NCBI RefSeq assembly: GCF_014650455.1
Contig: NZ_BMUZ01000009.1
Coordinates: 248,001-312,000 of the forward strand
DNA: 64,000 nucleotides
Source of the DNA: Streptomyces xanthochromogenes
Lineage (GTDB): Bacteria; Actinomycetota; Actinomycetes; Streptomycetales; Streptomycetaceae
Reading direction: 5' to 3'
Positions 47,751 to 55,271 of the stretch are shown here, in pieces (position 1 is the first letter of the stretch; every line of letters begins with the position of its first letter). The notes under the pieces were generated by a model. The model searched no databases, was not told the DNA's origin, and saw nothing but the letters and a program-made list of their open reading frames with translations. The translations under genes and the position numbers were made by a program.

Positions 47751-47761
47751 AAGATGGACCC

Positions 47762-48181
47762 ATGGCACCCCGTGACCTCCAGCGCCTCGCGCGCACTGCA
47801 AAGCAGCGCCGCATGGAACTCGGCTTGGCCCTGGACGACGCAAACGCCAAGGTCGGCGGCATGGCAAAGCACACCTGGCGACGCGTCGAACTGGGCGAAC
47901 CCGTCCGTGACCTGAGCTACGCGAAGCTCGACAAGCTCCTCAGGTGGGCACCGGGCAGCTCTCTCGCTGTACTCGCCGGCGATGCGGCAGTACCTGTCGA
48001 GGCGTCCGGGGCGGATCCCGACGTCCTGATTTCGCGTCTCCCCCGCGAGGCGATCGACGAAGAGGCACGCGATGTCATCCAGCTCGCGACGATCGCCACA
48101 ACTCGCGGCCTGACCTCCGACGAGATCCGGGCACTGAGCGACCGCGTGGTCCACGACCTGCGCGAACGCGGCATCATCTAG
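47762..48181 (+). CDS. CI-like lysogeny repressor
   Basis: 139 aa, ATG at 47762. HTH region LARTAKQRRMELGLALDDAN, then GMAKHTWRRVELGEPV. The C-terminal half is helical and acidic (LPREAIDEEARDVIQLATIA), without the Ser-Lys protease motif of SOS-cleaved repressors. The N-terminal domain is XRE-like though shortened. Its divergence from the Cro-like gene and location next to the integrase make it the best candidate repressor. Confidence 0.7.
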   Translation: MAPRDLQRLARTAKQRRMELGLALDDANAKVGGMAKHTWRRVELGEPVRDLSYAKLDKLLRWAPGSSLAVLAGDAAVPVEASGADPDVLISRLPREAIDEEARDVIQLATIATTRGLTSDEIRALSDRVVHDLRERGII

Positions 48182-48258
48182 GCAAAGTTCACTCGAAAGA
48201 AGTACAACCTTTTCGTTTTACCGATTTGTTACCCGGTTTCCCCAGACCACTTTGAACA

Positions 48259-48281
48259 CTTGCGGTCTCAACTACCGCAAG
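48259..48281. promoter_or_regulatory. CTTGCGGT-N7-ACCGCAAG dyad
   Basis: Perfect 8-bp arms 63 bp upstream of the small gene at 48,344, in AT-rich DNA (48,182-48,250) unlike its surroundings. Candidate promoter/operator region for the small gene and integrase. Confidence 0.5.
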
Positions 48282-48343
48282 ACGTGGCAGAGTCGATGCA
48301 CGTCCTTGGAGGCTCCCGACAAGCCCGATCACTAGGGGGAGCC

Positions 48344-48547
48344 ATGCGGTATAGAGACGCACTCATAGACGACTACGGGCCAACCTTTCAGGGTCAGGTC
48401 TTCACGGTCGACGACGGGATCGTCTGTGTAGTCCCCCGGCAGCTGCTCACCAGCGGCGCTGATCCCGCGGCAATGCGGGAGATGGTCAGGGGACATGGAG
48501 GAGACTGTGGGGAATGCCGCAACTGCCCCCTGGGCAGCGGCAGCTGA
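48344..48547 (+). CDS. Small protein upstream of integrase (67 aa)
   Basis: ATG at 48344 with AGGGGGAG. Sequence MRYRDALIDDYGPTFQGQVF to CGECRNCPLGSGS, with a strand-rich middle (VFTVDDGIVCVVPRQLL) and a C-terminal CxxC motif pair. It sits 78 bp before int, the usual place for a recombination directionality factor, but it has no HTH; function uncertain. Confidence 0.55.
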   Translation: MRYRDALIDDYGPTFQGQVFTVDDGIVCVVPRQLLTSGADPAAMREMVRGHGGDCGECRNCPLGSGS

Positions 48548-48625
48548 CACCACGGGTGTGCGGAGTCCAGGCGGTAGGGGTACCTGCCGGACTGCCGCCC
48601 CACCAGCCGACACCTGGGGGCAACC

Positions 48626-49948
48626 ATGGCGAGAAGAACCCTCGACGTCTACACCGAATGGCGCGGCGGTACCTGCCGCGTGAAGTGGTGGACCGGGGAG
48701 TACCTGCCGTCGGGGCGGAAGCGGTTCGAGTCCGAAGGCGGATTCGACGACGAGGACGAAGCCCTCAAGCACGGCATGGCAAAACTCACGGCAATCCGCG
48801 ACGGTTCCAACATCAGCAACCGTGACGCGTCGACGCTCATGGACGACTGGCTGGATACGTGGCTCACCGGGCTGGACCACGGGCACCTCACGGAGGAGGG
48901 CTACGACGGCATCGTTCGGAATCACATCCGGCCCTACTTCACGGGGAAAGCCGTGGCCGACGTGGACGTGCTGGTCTACCGCGCGTTCCGGAAGCATCTA
49001 CACAGCAAGGAGTACGCCCCCGGCAAGCTTCTGGCCCCCAGCACAATCAAGAACATCATGGGCGTACTGAACATGGTGCTCGACGATGCGGCACCCAAGC
49101 TGATCAAGACCAGCCCCGTTGAACGCAAGCGCCCGCGGGGCCGATACAGAAAAGCCAAGAAGCGTGAGCGGAAGAAGGACATGCTCATCGAGCACGTCGA
49201 CCGACTGGCACGCAACGCCGAGATCCTGATGGGGCTTTCCGGCTACGTCCTGGTCTGGATGATCGCCACCACGGGCATGAGGCCTGGCGAACTCTACGGG
49301 CTCACCCGCGAGTACTGCTATCCCGCGTGGCCCGCGTCAGACCTGCGTCTCGACGATGACGAGACGGACCGGTACGACGACGACCTCGATCGGTACGGCA
49401 AGGGCGGCGACCGCATGCCAGCGGTACGCGTGGAGCGCCAAGTCCAGTACAAGAAGGGGAAGCTGGGCTTCTTCCCGCCCAAATACGATTCTTACAGAAC
49501 CCTTGTGATCCCCCCATTCCTGGCTCGAATGCTGGAGACAGTGCTCGCCTCCCACGACAGCAACTGGGTCATGGTCGCTCTGCAAGGTGGTGGCCTGGGC
49601 CACATCACGTTCCACGGCAAGTGGTGGGGTTGGATCACGGGGGGCGCAGAGGAGCGCCAGGGCTACTGGGCCCGGCCGGAGGTCAAGCCGGTGGCCGCCT
49701 ACCTTGGCAAGCGGTTCTATCTGCTGCGTCACGGACACAAGTCGTGGCTCGATGCGGACGGGCATAGCGAGTTCGCCAAGGAGCACCGCATGGGGCACGA
49801 GATGCCCGGGTCGGCCGGCACCTACAGCACGGTAACGGTGGAAGAGGAGCGTGCCATCATGAAGAAGCTGCAGCGGCGATGGGACCGTCACATCGAACGG
49901 ATGCACGCCGAAGCTTTGATCGCCAACTCTCGACCCGTTTCCCAGTAG
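48626..49948 (+). CDS. int: Tyrosine-type phage integrase
   Basis: 440 aa, ATG at 48626 with GGGG upstream. N-terminal arm-binding and core-binding domains (residues 1-170), then catalytic domain: box I TTGMRPGELYGL (arginine), box II YLLRHGHKSW (R present; the first His of the HxxR motif appears as Tyr), and C-terminal RMGHEMPGSAGTYSTV (His and nucleophilic Tyr). It inserts the phage into phoD at about 50,021, 72 bp past its stop. Oriented toward the attachment site, as is typical for actinophage integrases. Confidence 0.9.
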   Translation: MARRTLDVYTEWRGGTCRVKWWTGEYLPSGRKRFESEGGFDDEDEALKHGMAKLTAIRDGSNISNRDASTLMDDWLDTWLTGLDHGHLTEEGYDGIVRNHIRPYFTGKAVADVDVLVYRAFRKHLHSKEYAPGKLLAPSTIKNIMGVLNMVLDDAAPKLIKTSPVERKRPRGRYRKAKKRERKKDMLIEHVDRLARNAEILMGLSGYVLVWMIATTGMRPGELYGLTREYCYPAWPASDLRLDDDETDRYDDDLDRYGKGGDRMPAVRVERQVQYKKGKLGFFPPKYDSYRTLVIPPFLARMLETVLASHDSNWVMVALQGGGLGHITFHGKWWGWITGGAEERQGYWARPEVKPVAAYLGKRFYLLRHGHKSWLDADGHSEFAKEHRMGHEMPGSAGTYSTVTVEEERAIMKKLQRRWDRHIERMHAEALIANSRPVSQ

Positions 49949-49962
49949 TTTCCCACTCGACC
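49929..49962. repeat. Possible arm-type integrase sites
   Basis: CTCGACC occurs at 49,929-49,935 and 49,956-49,962, and TTTCCCA at 49,938-49,944 and 49,949-49,955 (11 bp apart), overlapping the end of int. They lie about 60-90 bp from the crossover region and could be arm-type binding sites. Weak evidence. Confidence 0.35.
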
Positions 49963-50045
49963 TTTGCGAATCATGGGATGTGCTGGTGGGGGGCATTTAA
50001 AGGCCTCAAAGCTCCACTTGCGGAACAACTGGTATCCCGGGCAGA
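49949..50045. other. attR: Right attachment junction (attR) in phoD
   Basis: From 50,021 (CGGAACAACTGG) onward the plus-strand frame reads RNNWYPGQILDD, the conserved segment of PhoD-type alkaline phosphatases; upstream of it the sequence has no PhoD similarity. The core must lie near 50,021-50,045. In this stretch the codons TAT and ATT are the only T-ended rare codons nearby, consistent with a phage-supplied core. The matching attL lies outside the window. Confidence 0.75.
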
Positions 50046-50827
50046 TTCTGGACGACGTCCGCTACACCGAGAAGAACATCGATGTCCTCGCGGCCCGTTC
50101 GCGGCGGGCGTTCAGCGAGTACTTCCCGATCTCGACGCTCGGCACCGGTGACCGCGCGGGCCGGGTGCAGCGGGTGCTGCGGCACGGTCCGCTCCTGGAC
50201 GTCTTCGTGCTCGACATGCGGACGTACCGCGACGCCAACTCCCCCGACCGGCAGCCCGACGACCGGGTCGGCATCCTCGGGTCCGAGCAACTGCGATGGC
50301 TGAAGCGTGAGTTGGCGCGTTCGCGCGCGGTGTGGAAGGTCATCGCCGCCGACATGCCGCTGGGCATCGTCGTCGTGGACGGGGCCACCGACTTCGAGGC
50401 CGTGTCCCAGGGCGACCCGGGAGCCCCGCTGGGGCGGGAGTTGCAGATCGCGGAGCTGCTGCGGTTCATCAAGCACCGCCGGATCACGGGCACACTGTGG
50501 CTGACCGCGGACGTCCACTACACCGCCGCCACGCACTACGAGCCCGAGCGCGCGGCGTTCCAGGACTTCGCGCCCTTCTGGGAGTTCGTGTCGGGGCCCC
50601 TCGCCGCGGGCGGCTTCCCCGCGAACAAGCTGGACGGTACGTTCGGGCCGCGCCCGGTCTTCACGCACGCCCCGGCCGCGGCCAACGCCTCGCCCCTGGA
50701 GGCCCCGCCGAACTTCGGCGAGATCGAGATCGACGGCGCCTCGGGCGACCTCACCGTGCGGCTGCGGGCGCAAGGAGGTTCGGTACTCTTCACCCAGGTG
50801 CTGCGGCCCGGCCTGGTCGGCCAGTGA
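50021..50827 (+). pseudogene. phoD: 3' fragment of alkaline phosphatase D, split by prophage
   Basis: 268 codons of the C-terminal half of a PhoD phosphodiesterase/phosphatase: NNWYPGQILDD, FVLDMRTYRDANSPD, VWKVIAADMPLGIVV and TADVHYTAATHYEPE (metal-binding DxHY). An ATG at 49,964 opens the frame with 19 phage-derived codons, so a fragment could be translated, but the N-terminal domain, signal peptide and several metal ligands are missing. The 5' part should lie beyond the left end of the prophage. PhoD is normally secreted through Tat and scavenges phosphate. Confidence 0.85.
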
Positions 50828-50981
50828 GGCAGGTGGCACGGTTGGGCAGACCGCGGGGCGGAGGCGAACGCTCCAGGCCACGCCCGGAGGAAAAACAGCC
50901 AAAAGAGCATCAGAAGCACACTTAACCCGTCAGTCACAAAGCGTTCGTGATCACGCAACACCGCTGCGTCACAGTGATGCC

Positions 50982-52388
50982 ATGACTGATATCCAGGGAC
51001 AGATCTCCCACAAGCACGCCCGCCGCCGTCACCACTGGCGGCGGGACCTCGTCGAACTGGCCGCGCTCTTCACGGCCGTGGCCGTCGCCGACGGACTCTC
51101 GAACCTGGTCGCACACGGTCCCGACGGGCCGTTCCTGCTGGTCGCCTCGGCCGTGGCACTCGTCGCCACGGCGGCCTTCCACACCTGGTGGGCCCGGCGC
51201 AACAGCCATGCTCCGCCACTTGCCGGCACCGGCGATACGAGCGATACCGACGCCACGGCGAGCGGTCACGAGGGCGGGAGCACGCCCCGCGAGACGGCGC
51301 TGTGGCGGATGCGGACGACCGTACGGGACGCGCCCGGCAGCCTGGCCGCGCTGTGCACCGTCCTCGCCGAGCGGCACGTGGACATCCTCACGCTCCAGAC
51401 GCACCCGCTCGCCGACGGCACCGTGGACGAGTTCCTGCTGCGCACCCCGGCCGCACTGTCGGCCGCCGAACTGTCCCGGACCGTCGCCGCGGCCGGCGGC
51501 CGGGACACCTGGACGGAGCGGGCCGACGCCCACGACCTGGTGGACGCGCCGACCCGGGTTCTCGGCCTGGCGACCAGGACCGCCCTCGACGCGGCCGAAC
51601 TCCCGCTCGCCCTGCGCCAGTTGCTCGGACGCTGCACCATCCACTCGCTGCCCGCGGTCTCCCTGACGGGCCGCGCCACCGGCGCTACCGCCCCGGTCGA
51701 GGGCGTCCTGGAGTCGACCGTCATGCGGCTGCGCGATCCCAGCGGCGGGGCCATCACCATCGAGCGACCCCATCTCCCGTTCACCCCGACCGAGTTCGCC
51801 AGGGCGCGCGCGCTGGTCGAGCTGGACGCCCGGCTCGGTCCCCGCGTTCCGCGGGGCGAGGACGTCCTGACGCTGCCCGAGGGCAACGAGATCACCGTGC
51901 GGCGCGCCGCCCCGAGCGACCTCGAAGCGGCCAAAGCCATGCACGAGCGCTGCTCCGACCGCACCCTCGGCCTGCGCTACCACGGTCCCGTGGCCGACGC
52001 GGACCGCTATCTCGGGCACCTGCTCAGCCCGCGCTACGGCCGCACGCTCGCCGTGCAGACCGCGTCGGGGCGCCTGGTCGCGCTCGGCCACCTGCTGTGG
52101 GACGGCGACGAGACCGAGGTCGCGCTGGTCGTCGAGGACTCCTGGCAGCGTCGGGGCATCGGCTCCGAACTGCTGCGCCGACTGGTCGAGCTGGCCGTCG
52201 AGGCCCGCTGCGACAGCGTGTACGCCGTGACCCAGTCCTCCAACACCGGCATGGTCGCGGCCATGCGCGGCCTCGGGCTGCCCCTGGACTACCAGATCGA
52301 GGAAGGCACCCTGGTGGTCACGGCCCGCCTCGACCGGAGCGCCCAGGTGGGTTCGGCCGCCCGGCGCGGGCAGTTCGGGCAGGGCTGA
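50982..52388 (+). CDS. Membrane-anchored ACT-GNAT acetyltransferase
   Basis: 468 aa, ATG at 50982. Two TM segments at the N-terminus (LVELAALFTAVAVADGLSNL, FLLVASAVALVATAAFHTWW). An ACT-like domain at about 105-155 (RMRTTVRDAPGSLAALCTVL, GTVDEFLLRTP) resembles regulatory amino-acid-binding domains. A C-terminal GNAT domain at about 300-450 has the acetyl-CoA motif SWQRRGIGSELLRRLVELA. Fusions of ACT and GNAT are known in actinobacteria as amino-acid-regulated acetyltransferases; substrate unknown. First intact chromosomal gene after the prophage. Confidence 0.75.
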   Translation: MTDIQGQISHKHARRRHHWRRDLVELAALFTAVAVADGLSNLVAHGPDGPFLLVASAVALVATAAFHTWWARRNSHAPPLAGTGDTSDTDATASGHEGGSTPRETALWRMRTTVRDAPGSLAALCTVLAERHVDILTLQTHPLADGTVDEFLLRTPAALSAAELSRTVAAAGGRDTWTERADAHDLVDAPTRVLGLATRTALDAAELPLALRQLLGRCTIHSLPAVSLTGRATGATAPVEGVLESTVMRLRDPSGGAITIERPHLPFTPTEFARARALVELDARLGPRVPRGEDVLTLPEGNEITVRRAAPSDLEAAKAMHERCSDRTLGLRYHGPVADADRYLGHLLSPRYGRTLAVQTASGRLVALGHLLWDGDETEVALVVEDSWQRRGIGSELLRRLVELAVEARCDSVYAVTQSSNTGMVAAMRGLGLPLDYQIEEGTLVVTARLDRSAQVGSAARRGQFGQG

Positions 52389-52459
52389 ACCGGCTCGGGG
52401 ACCGCGGACCGGGAAGAGGGGTGGTGACGCGGGGGCCGTCGCTCGGAGAGGATGTCCGC

Positions 52460-54136
52460 ATGCCAGACACTTCCAGCAGCGCACTCCCCCGCCAGGTCGC
52501 CGACGCCTATGTCGACGCACTCATCGAACTCGACCCGATCACCGGGAGCTATCTGGGCGTCAGGGCGAGCCACGCCCTCCTGCCCGACTTCTCCCCCGCA
52601 GGGCAGTCGGCCCTGGCCGACCTGGCGCGCACCACGCTCGCCCGTCTCGACGAGGCCGAGCGCCTGCCCGGCGCGGACAGCGACGCCGAGCGGCGCTGCG
52701 GCAGGCTGCTGCGGGAGCGTCTGACCTCCGAACTCGGGGTGCACGAGGCCGACGAGGGCCTGCGCAAGGTCAGCAACCTGAGCTCGCCGGTGCACGAGGT
52801 GCGCATGGCGTTCACGATGACGCCGACCGAGACCGAGGAGGACTGGCGTGCGCTCGCCTCCCGGCTGCGCGCGGTGCCCGCCGCCCTGGAGGGTTACCGG
52901 GCCTCGCTCGAACTGGGCCTGGAACGCAAGCTGTTCGGCGGCCCGCGTGCCACGGAGACGGTCGTCGGGCAGCTCGGCGAGTGGGTCGACACCGGCTTCT
53001 TCGAGGGACTCGCCGCCGCCGGCCCCGAGTCCCTGCGCACCGGACTCGACACCGCCGCCGCCGAGGCGACCGCCGCCCTCACCGCGCTCCGCGACTGGCT
53101 GCGTGACGTGTACGCGCCCGGCATCGAAGGCGCGTCCGACACGGTGGGCCGCGAGCGCTACCAGCGCTGGTCGCAGTACTACAACGGCACCGCGCTCGAC
53201 CTGGACGAGGCGTACGCCTACGGCTGGTCCGAGTACCACCGGCTGCTCGGCGAGATGAAGACCGAGGCCGCCAAGATCCTGCCCGACGCCGGGCCCTGGG
53301 AGGTGCTCGCCCACCTCGACGAGCACGGCGCGCACATCGAGGGCGTCGACGAGGTCCGCGACTGGCTGCAGGCCCTGATGGACGAGGCCATCGAGGCGCT
53401 CGACGGCACCCACTTCGAACTCGCCGAGCGCGTACGGAAGGTGGAGTCCCGCATCGCGCCGCCCGGCGGCGCCGCGGCCCCGTACTACACGGGCCCCTCC
53501 GAGGACTTCTCGCGCCCCGGCCGCACCTGGCTGCCCACCATGGGCGAGACCCGCTTCCCGGTGTACGACCTGGTGTCGACCTGGTACCACGAGGGCGTGC
53601 CGGGCCACCACCTCCAGATCGCGCAGTGGGTGCACGTCGCCGACCAACTCTCGCGCTACCAGGCGACGGTCGGCCAGGTCAGCGCCAACGCCGAGGGCTG
53701 GGCCCTGTACGCGGAGCGCCTGATGGACGAGCTGGGCTTCCTCACCGACCCCGAGCGCCGGCTCGGTTACCTGGACGCACAGATGATGCGCGCCTGCCGG
53801 GTGATCATCGACATCGGCATGCACCTGGAGCTGGAGATCCCGGCGGACTCGCCGTTCCACCCGGGCGAGCGCTGGACGCCGGAGCTGGCCCACGCGTTCT
53901 TCAGCGGTCACAGCAGCAGGCCCGCCGACTTCGTCCAGAGCGAGCTGATCCGCTACCTGTCGATGCCGGGGCAGGCGATCGGGTACAAGCTGGGCGAGCG
54001 CGCCTGGCTGCTCGGCCGGGCGAACGCGCAGGCCCGCCACGGTGACGCCTTCGACGCGAAGGCCTGGCACATGGCGGCCCTCTCGCAGGGTTCCCTCGGC
54101 CTTGACGACCTGGTCGACGAGCTCTCCAAGCTCTGA
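52460..54136 (+). CDS. DUF885 family metallopeptidase-like protein
   Basis: 558 aa, ATG at 52460 with GAGAGGA. It has the HEXXH-like HEGVPGHHLQIAQ and the downstream NAEGWALYAERLMDELG glutamate helix, plus C-terminal SSRPADFVQSEL. These are the marks of DUF885 proteins, zinc-dependent peptidases with cytoplasmic or surface roles. Length is normal (550-600). No signal peptide, so cytoplasmic. Confidence 0.85.
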   Translation: MPDTSSSALPRQVADAYVDALIELDPITGSYLGVRASHALLPDFSPAGQSALADLARTTLARLDEAERLPGADSDAERRCGRLLRERLTSELGVHEADEGLRKVSNLSSPVHEVRMAFTMTPTETEEDWRALASRLRAVPAALEGYRASLELGLERKLFGGPRATETVVGQLGEWVDTGFFEGLAAAGPESLRTGLDTAAAEATAALTALRDWLRDVYAPGIEGASDTVGRERYQRWSQYYNGTALDLDEAYAYGWSEYHRLLGEMKTEAAKILPDAGPWEVLAHLDEHGAHIEGVDEVRDWLQALMDEAIEALDGTHFELAERVRKVESRIAPPGGAAAPYYTGPSEDFSRPGRTWLPTMGETRFPVYDLVSTWYHEGVPGHHLQIAQWVHVADQLSRYQATVGQVSANAEGWALYAERLMDELGFLTDPERRLGYLDAQMMRACRVIIDIGMHLELEIPADSPFHPGERWTPELAHAFFSGHSSRPADFVQSELIRYLSMPGQAIGYKLGERAWLLGRANAQARHGDAFDAKAWHMAALSQGSLGLDDLVDELSKL

Positions 54137-54217
54137 GGTCGCGGCGGGGGCGACCCGTTCAACGGGCCGCCCCTACAAGGGAGTTCGGGGGTCACCGCGC
54201 TCGGGCCGCGCAGGAGT

Positions 54218-54730
54218 TCAGCAGCCGCACTCGACCGCGCCGGCCGGCGCGGTCAGCGGGTCGGCGGCGCGGTGCCCGCTTCCCTCCCACGTCTCGAAGG
54301 CGAAGCCCTCGCGCACCCAGTACTCGAAGCCGCCCAGCATCTCCTTGACCCGGAAGCCGAGTTCGGCGAGGGCCAGGGCGGCGCGGGTGGCGCCGTTGCA
54401 GCCGGGGCCCCAGCAGTAGGCGACCACGGGCACGGACTTGTCCAGGAGCCGCTCGGCCTGTTCGGCGATCAGCGCGGTCGGCAGATGGACGGCGCCGGGC
54501 ACATGGCCCTGGTCCCAGGACTCGGTGGAGCGGGAGTCGAGGACGACGAAGCCGGGGTCGCCCCCGGCGGCAAGAGCCGCGGCCACGTCGGAGACGTCCG
54601 CGTGGAAGACCAGGGAAGCACGGAAGTGGGCGGCGGCGTCGGCCGGAGCGGCCGGGGCCACCCGCAGGACCGGGTTGTCCGGGGCCGCGCGCAGGACTCG
54701 GTCGGCGGGGGCGGTGAGCTGTGTCGTCAT
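54218..54730 (-). CDS. Rhodanese-like protein
   Basis: 170 aa, ATG at 54730. Rhodanese fold: FVVLDSRSTESWDQGHVPGA, VVAYCWGPGCNGATRAALAL (active-site cysteine in a CxxGxGCNGA loop), LGFRVKEMLGGFEYW. It transfers sulfur or detoxifies cyanide/thiosulfate. Divergent from an Lrp/AsnC regulator 94 bp away, which probably controls it. Confidence 0.82.
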   Translation of the reverse strand: MTTQLTAPADRVLRAAPDNPVLRVAPAAPADAAAHFRASLVFHADVSDVAAALAAGGDPGFVVLDSRSTESWDQGHVPGAVHLPTALIAEQAERLLDKSVPVVAYCWGPGCNGATRAALALAELGFRVKEMLGGFEYWVREGFAFETWEGSGHRAADPLTAPAGAVECGC

Positions 54731-54824
54731 GGCTGAAAATCTAGGCGCGGGTGATCCACGACGGAAGGAACGATCCTCGGGGCAACCCTTGATCCGCCGG
54801 GGATTTCACGGTTGTGTGGGCGAC

Positions 54825-55271
54825 ATGAACGCGTATTCCCCGGACGCCACCGACTGGCGCATATTGGAAGCCCTGCAGGAGCAGGGCCGGGCCACCTTCG
54901 CCGAGCTGGCCCGGACCGTCTCGATGTCGGCCAGCGCCGTCACCGAACGGGTGCGGCGCCTCGAAGAGGCCGCGGTGATCGCGGGCTACACCGCGGTCGT
55001 CGACCAGGAACGCCTGGGCCGCCCGATCCTCGCCTTCGTGCGGCTGCGCTACCCCAACGGGAACTACAAGCCGTTCCACGATCTCGTGGAGGCGACTCCG
55101 GAGATCATGGAGGCCCACCACGTCACGGGTGACGACTGCTTCGTCATCAAGGTCAACGCCCGCTCGATGAGCCACCTGGAGGAGATCTCCGGGCGGATCG
55201 GCACGCTGGGGTCCGTCACGACGAGTGTGGTCTATTCATCCCCTCTGCCCCGGCGCGCGATCGGCCATTGA
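54825..55271 (+). CDS. Lrp/AsnC-family transcription regulator
   Basis: 148 aa, ATG at 54825. Winged HTH (DWRILEALQEQGRATFAELA, VSMSASAVTERVRRLEEAAV) and a RAM/AsnC ligand domain (VRLRYPNGNYKPFHDLVEAT, VTGDDCFVIKVNARSM). Probably controls the divergent rhodanese gene in response to an amino acid. Its 3' end overlaps sbcC by 36 nt. Confidence 0.88.
   Translation: MNAYSPDATDWRILEALQEQGRATFAELARTVSMSASAVTERVRRLEEAAVIAGYTAVVDQERLGRPILAFVRLRYPNGNYKPFHDLVEATPEIMEAHHVTGDDCFVIKVNARSMSHLEEISGRIGTLGSVTTSVVYSSPLPRRAIGH

Noticed and set aside
48258..50023. Shared octamer ACTTGCGG upstream of int and at the phoD junction, possible attachment repeat
   Set aside because: Only 8 bp are shared, one copy is part of a perfect dyad, and the true partner of the core lies at attL outside the window.
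51188..54136. 982-codon plus-strand frame covering GNAT and DUF885 genes
   Set aside because: The first 424 codons are a frame-shifted shadow of the GNAT gene; only the part from 52,460 is a protein family match.
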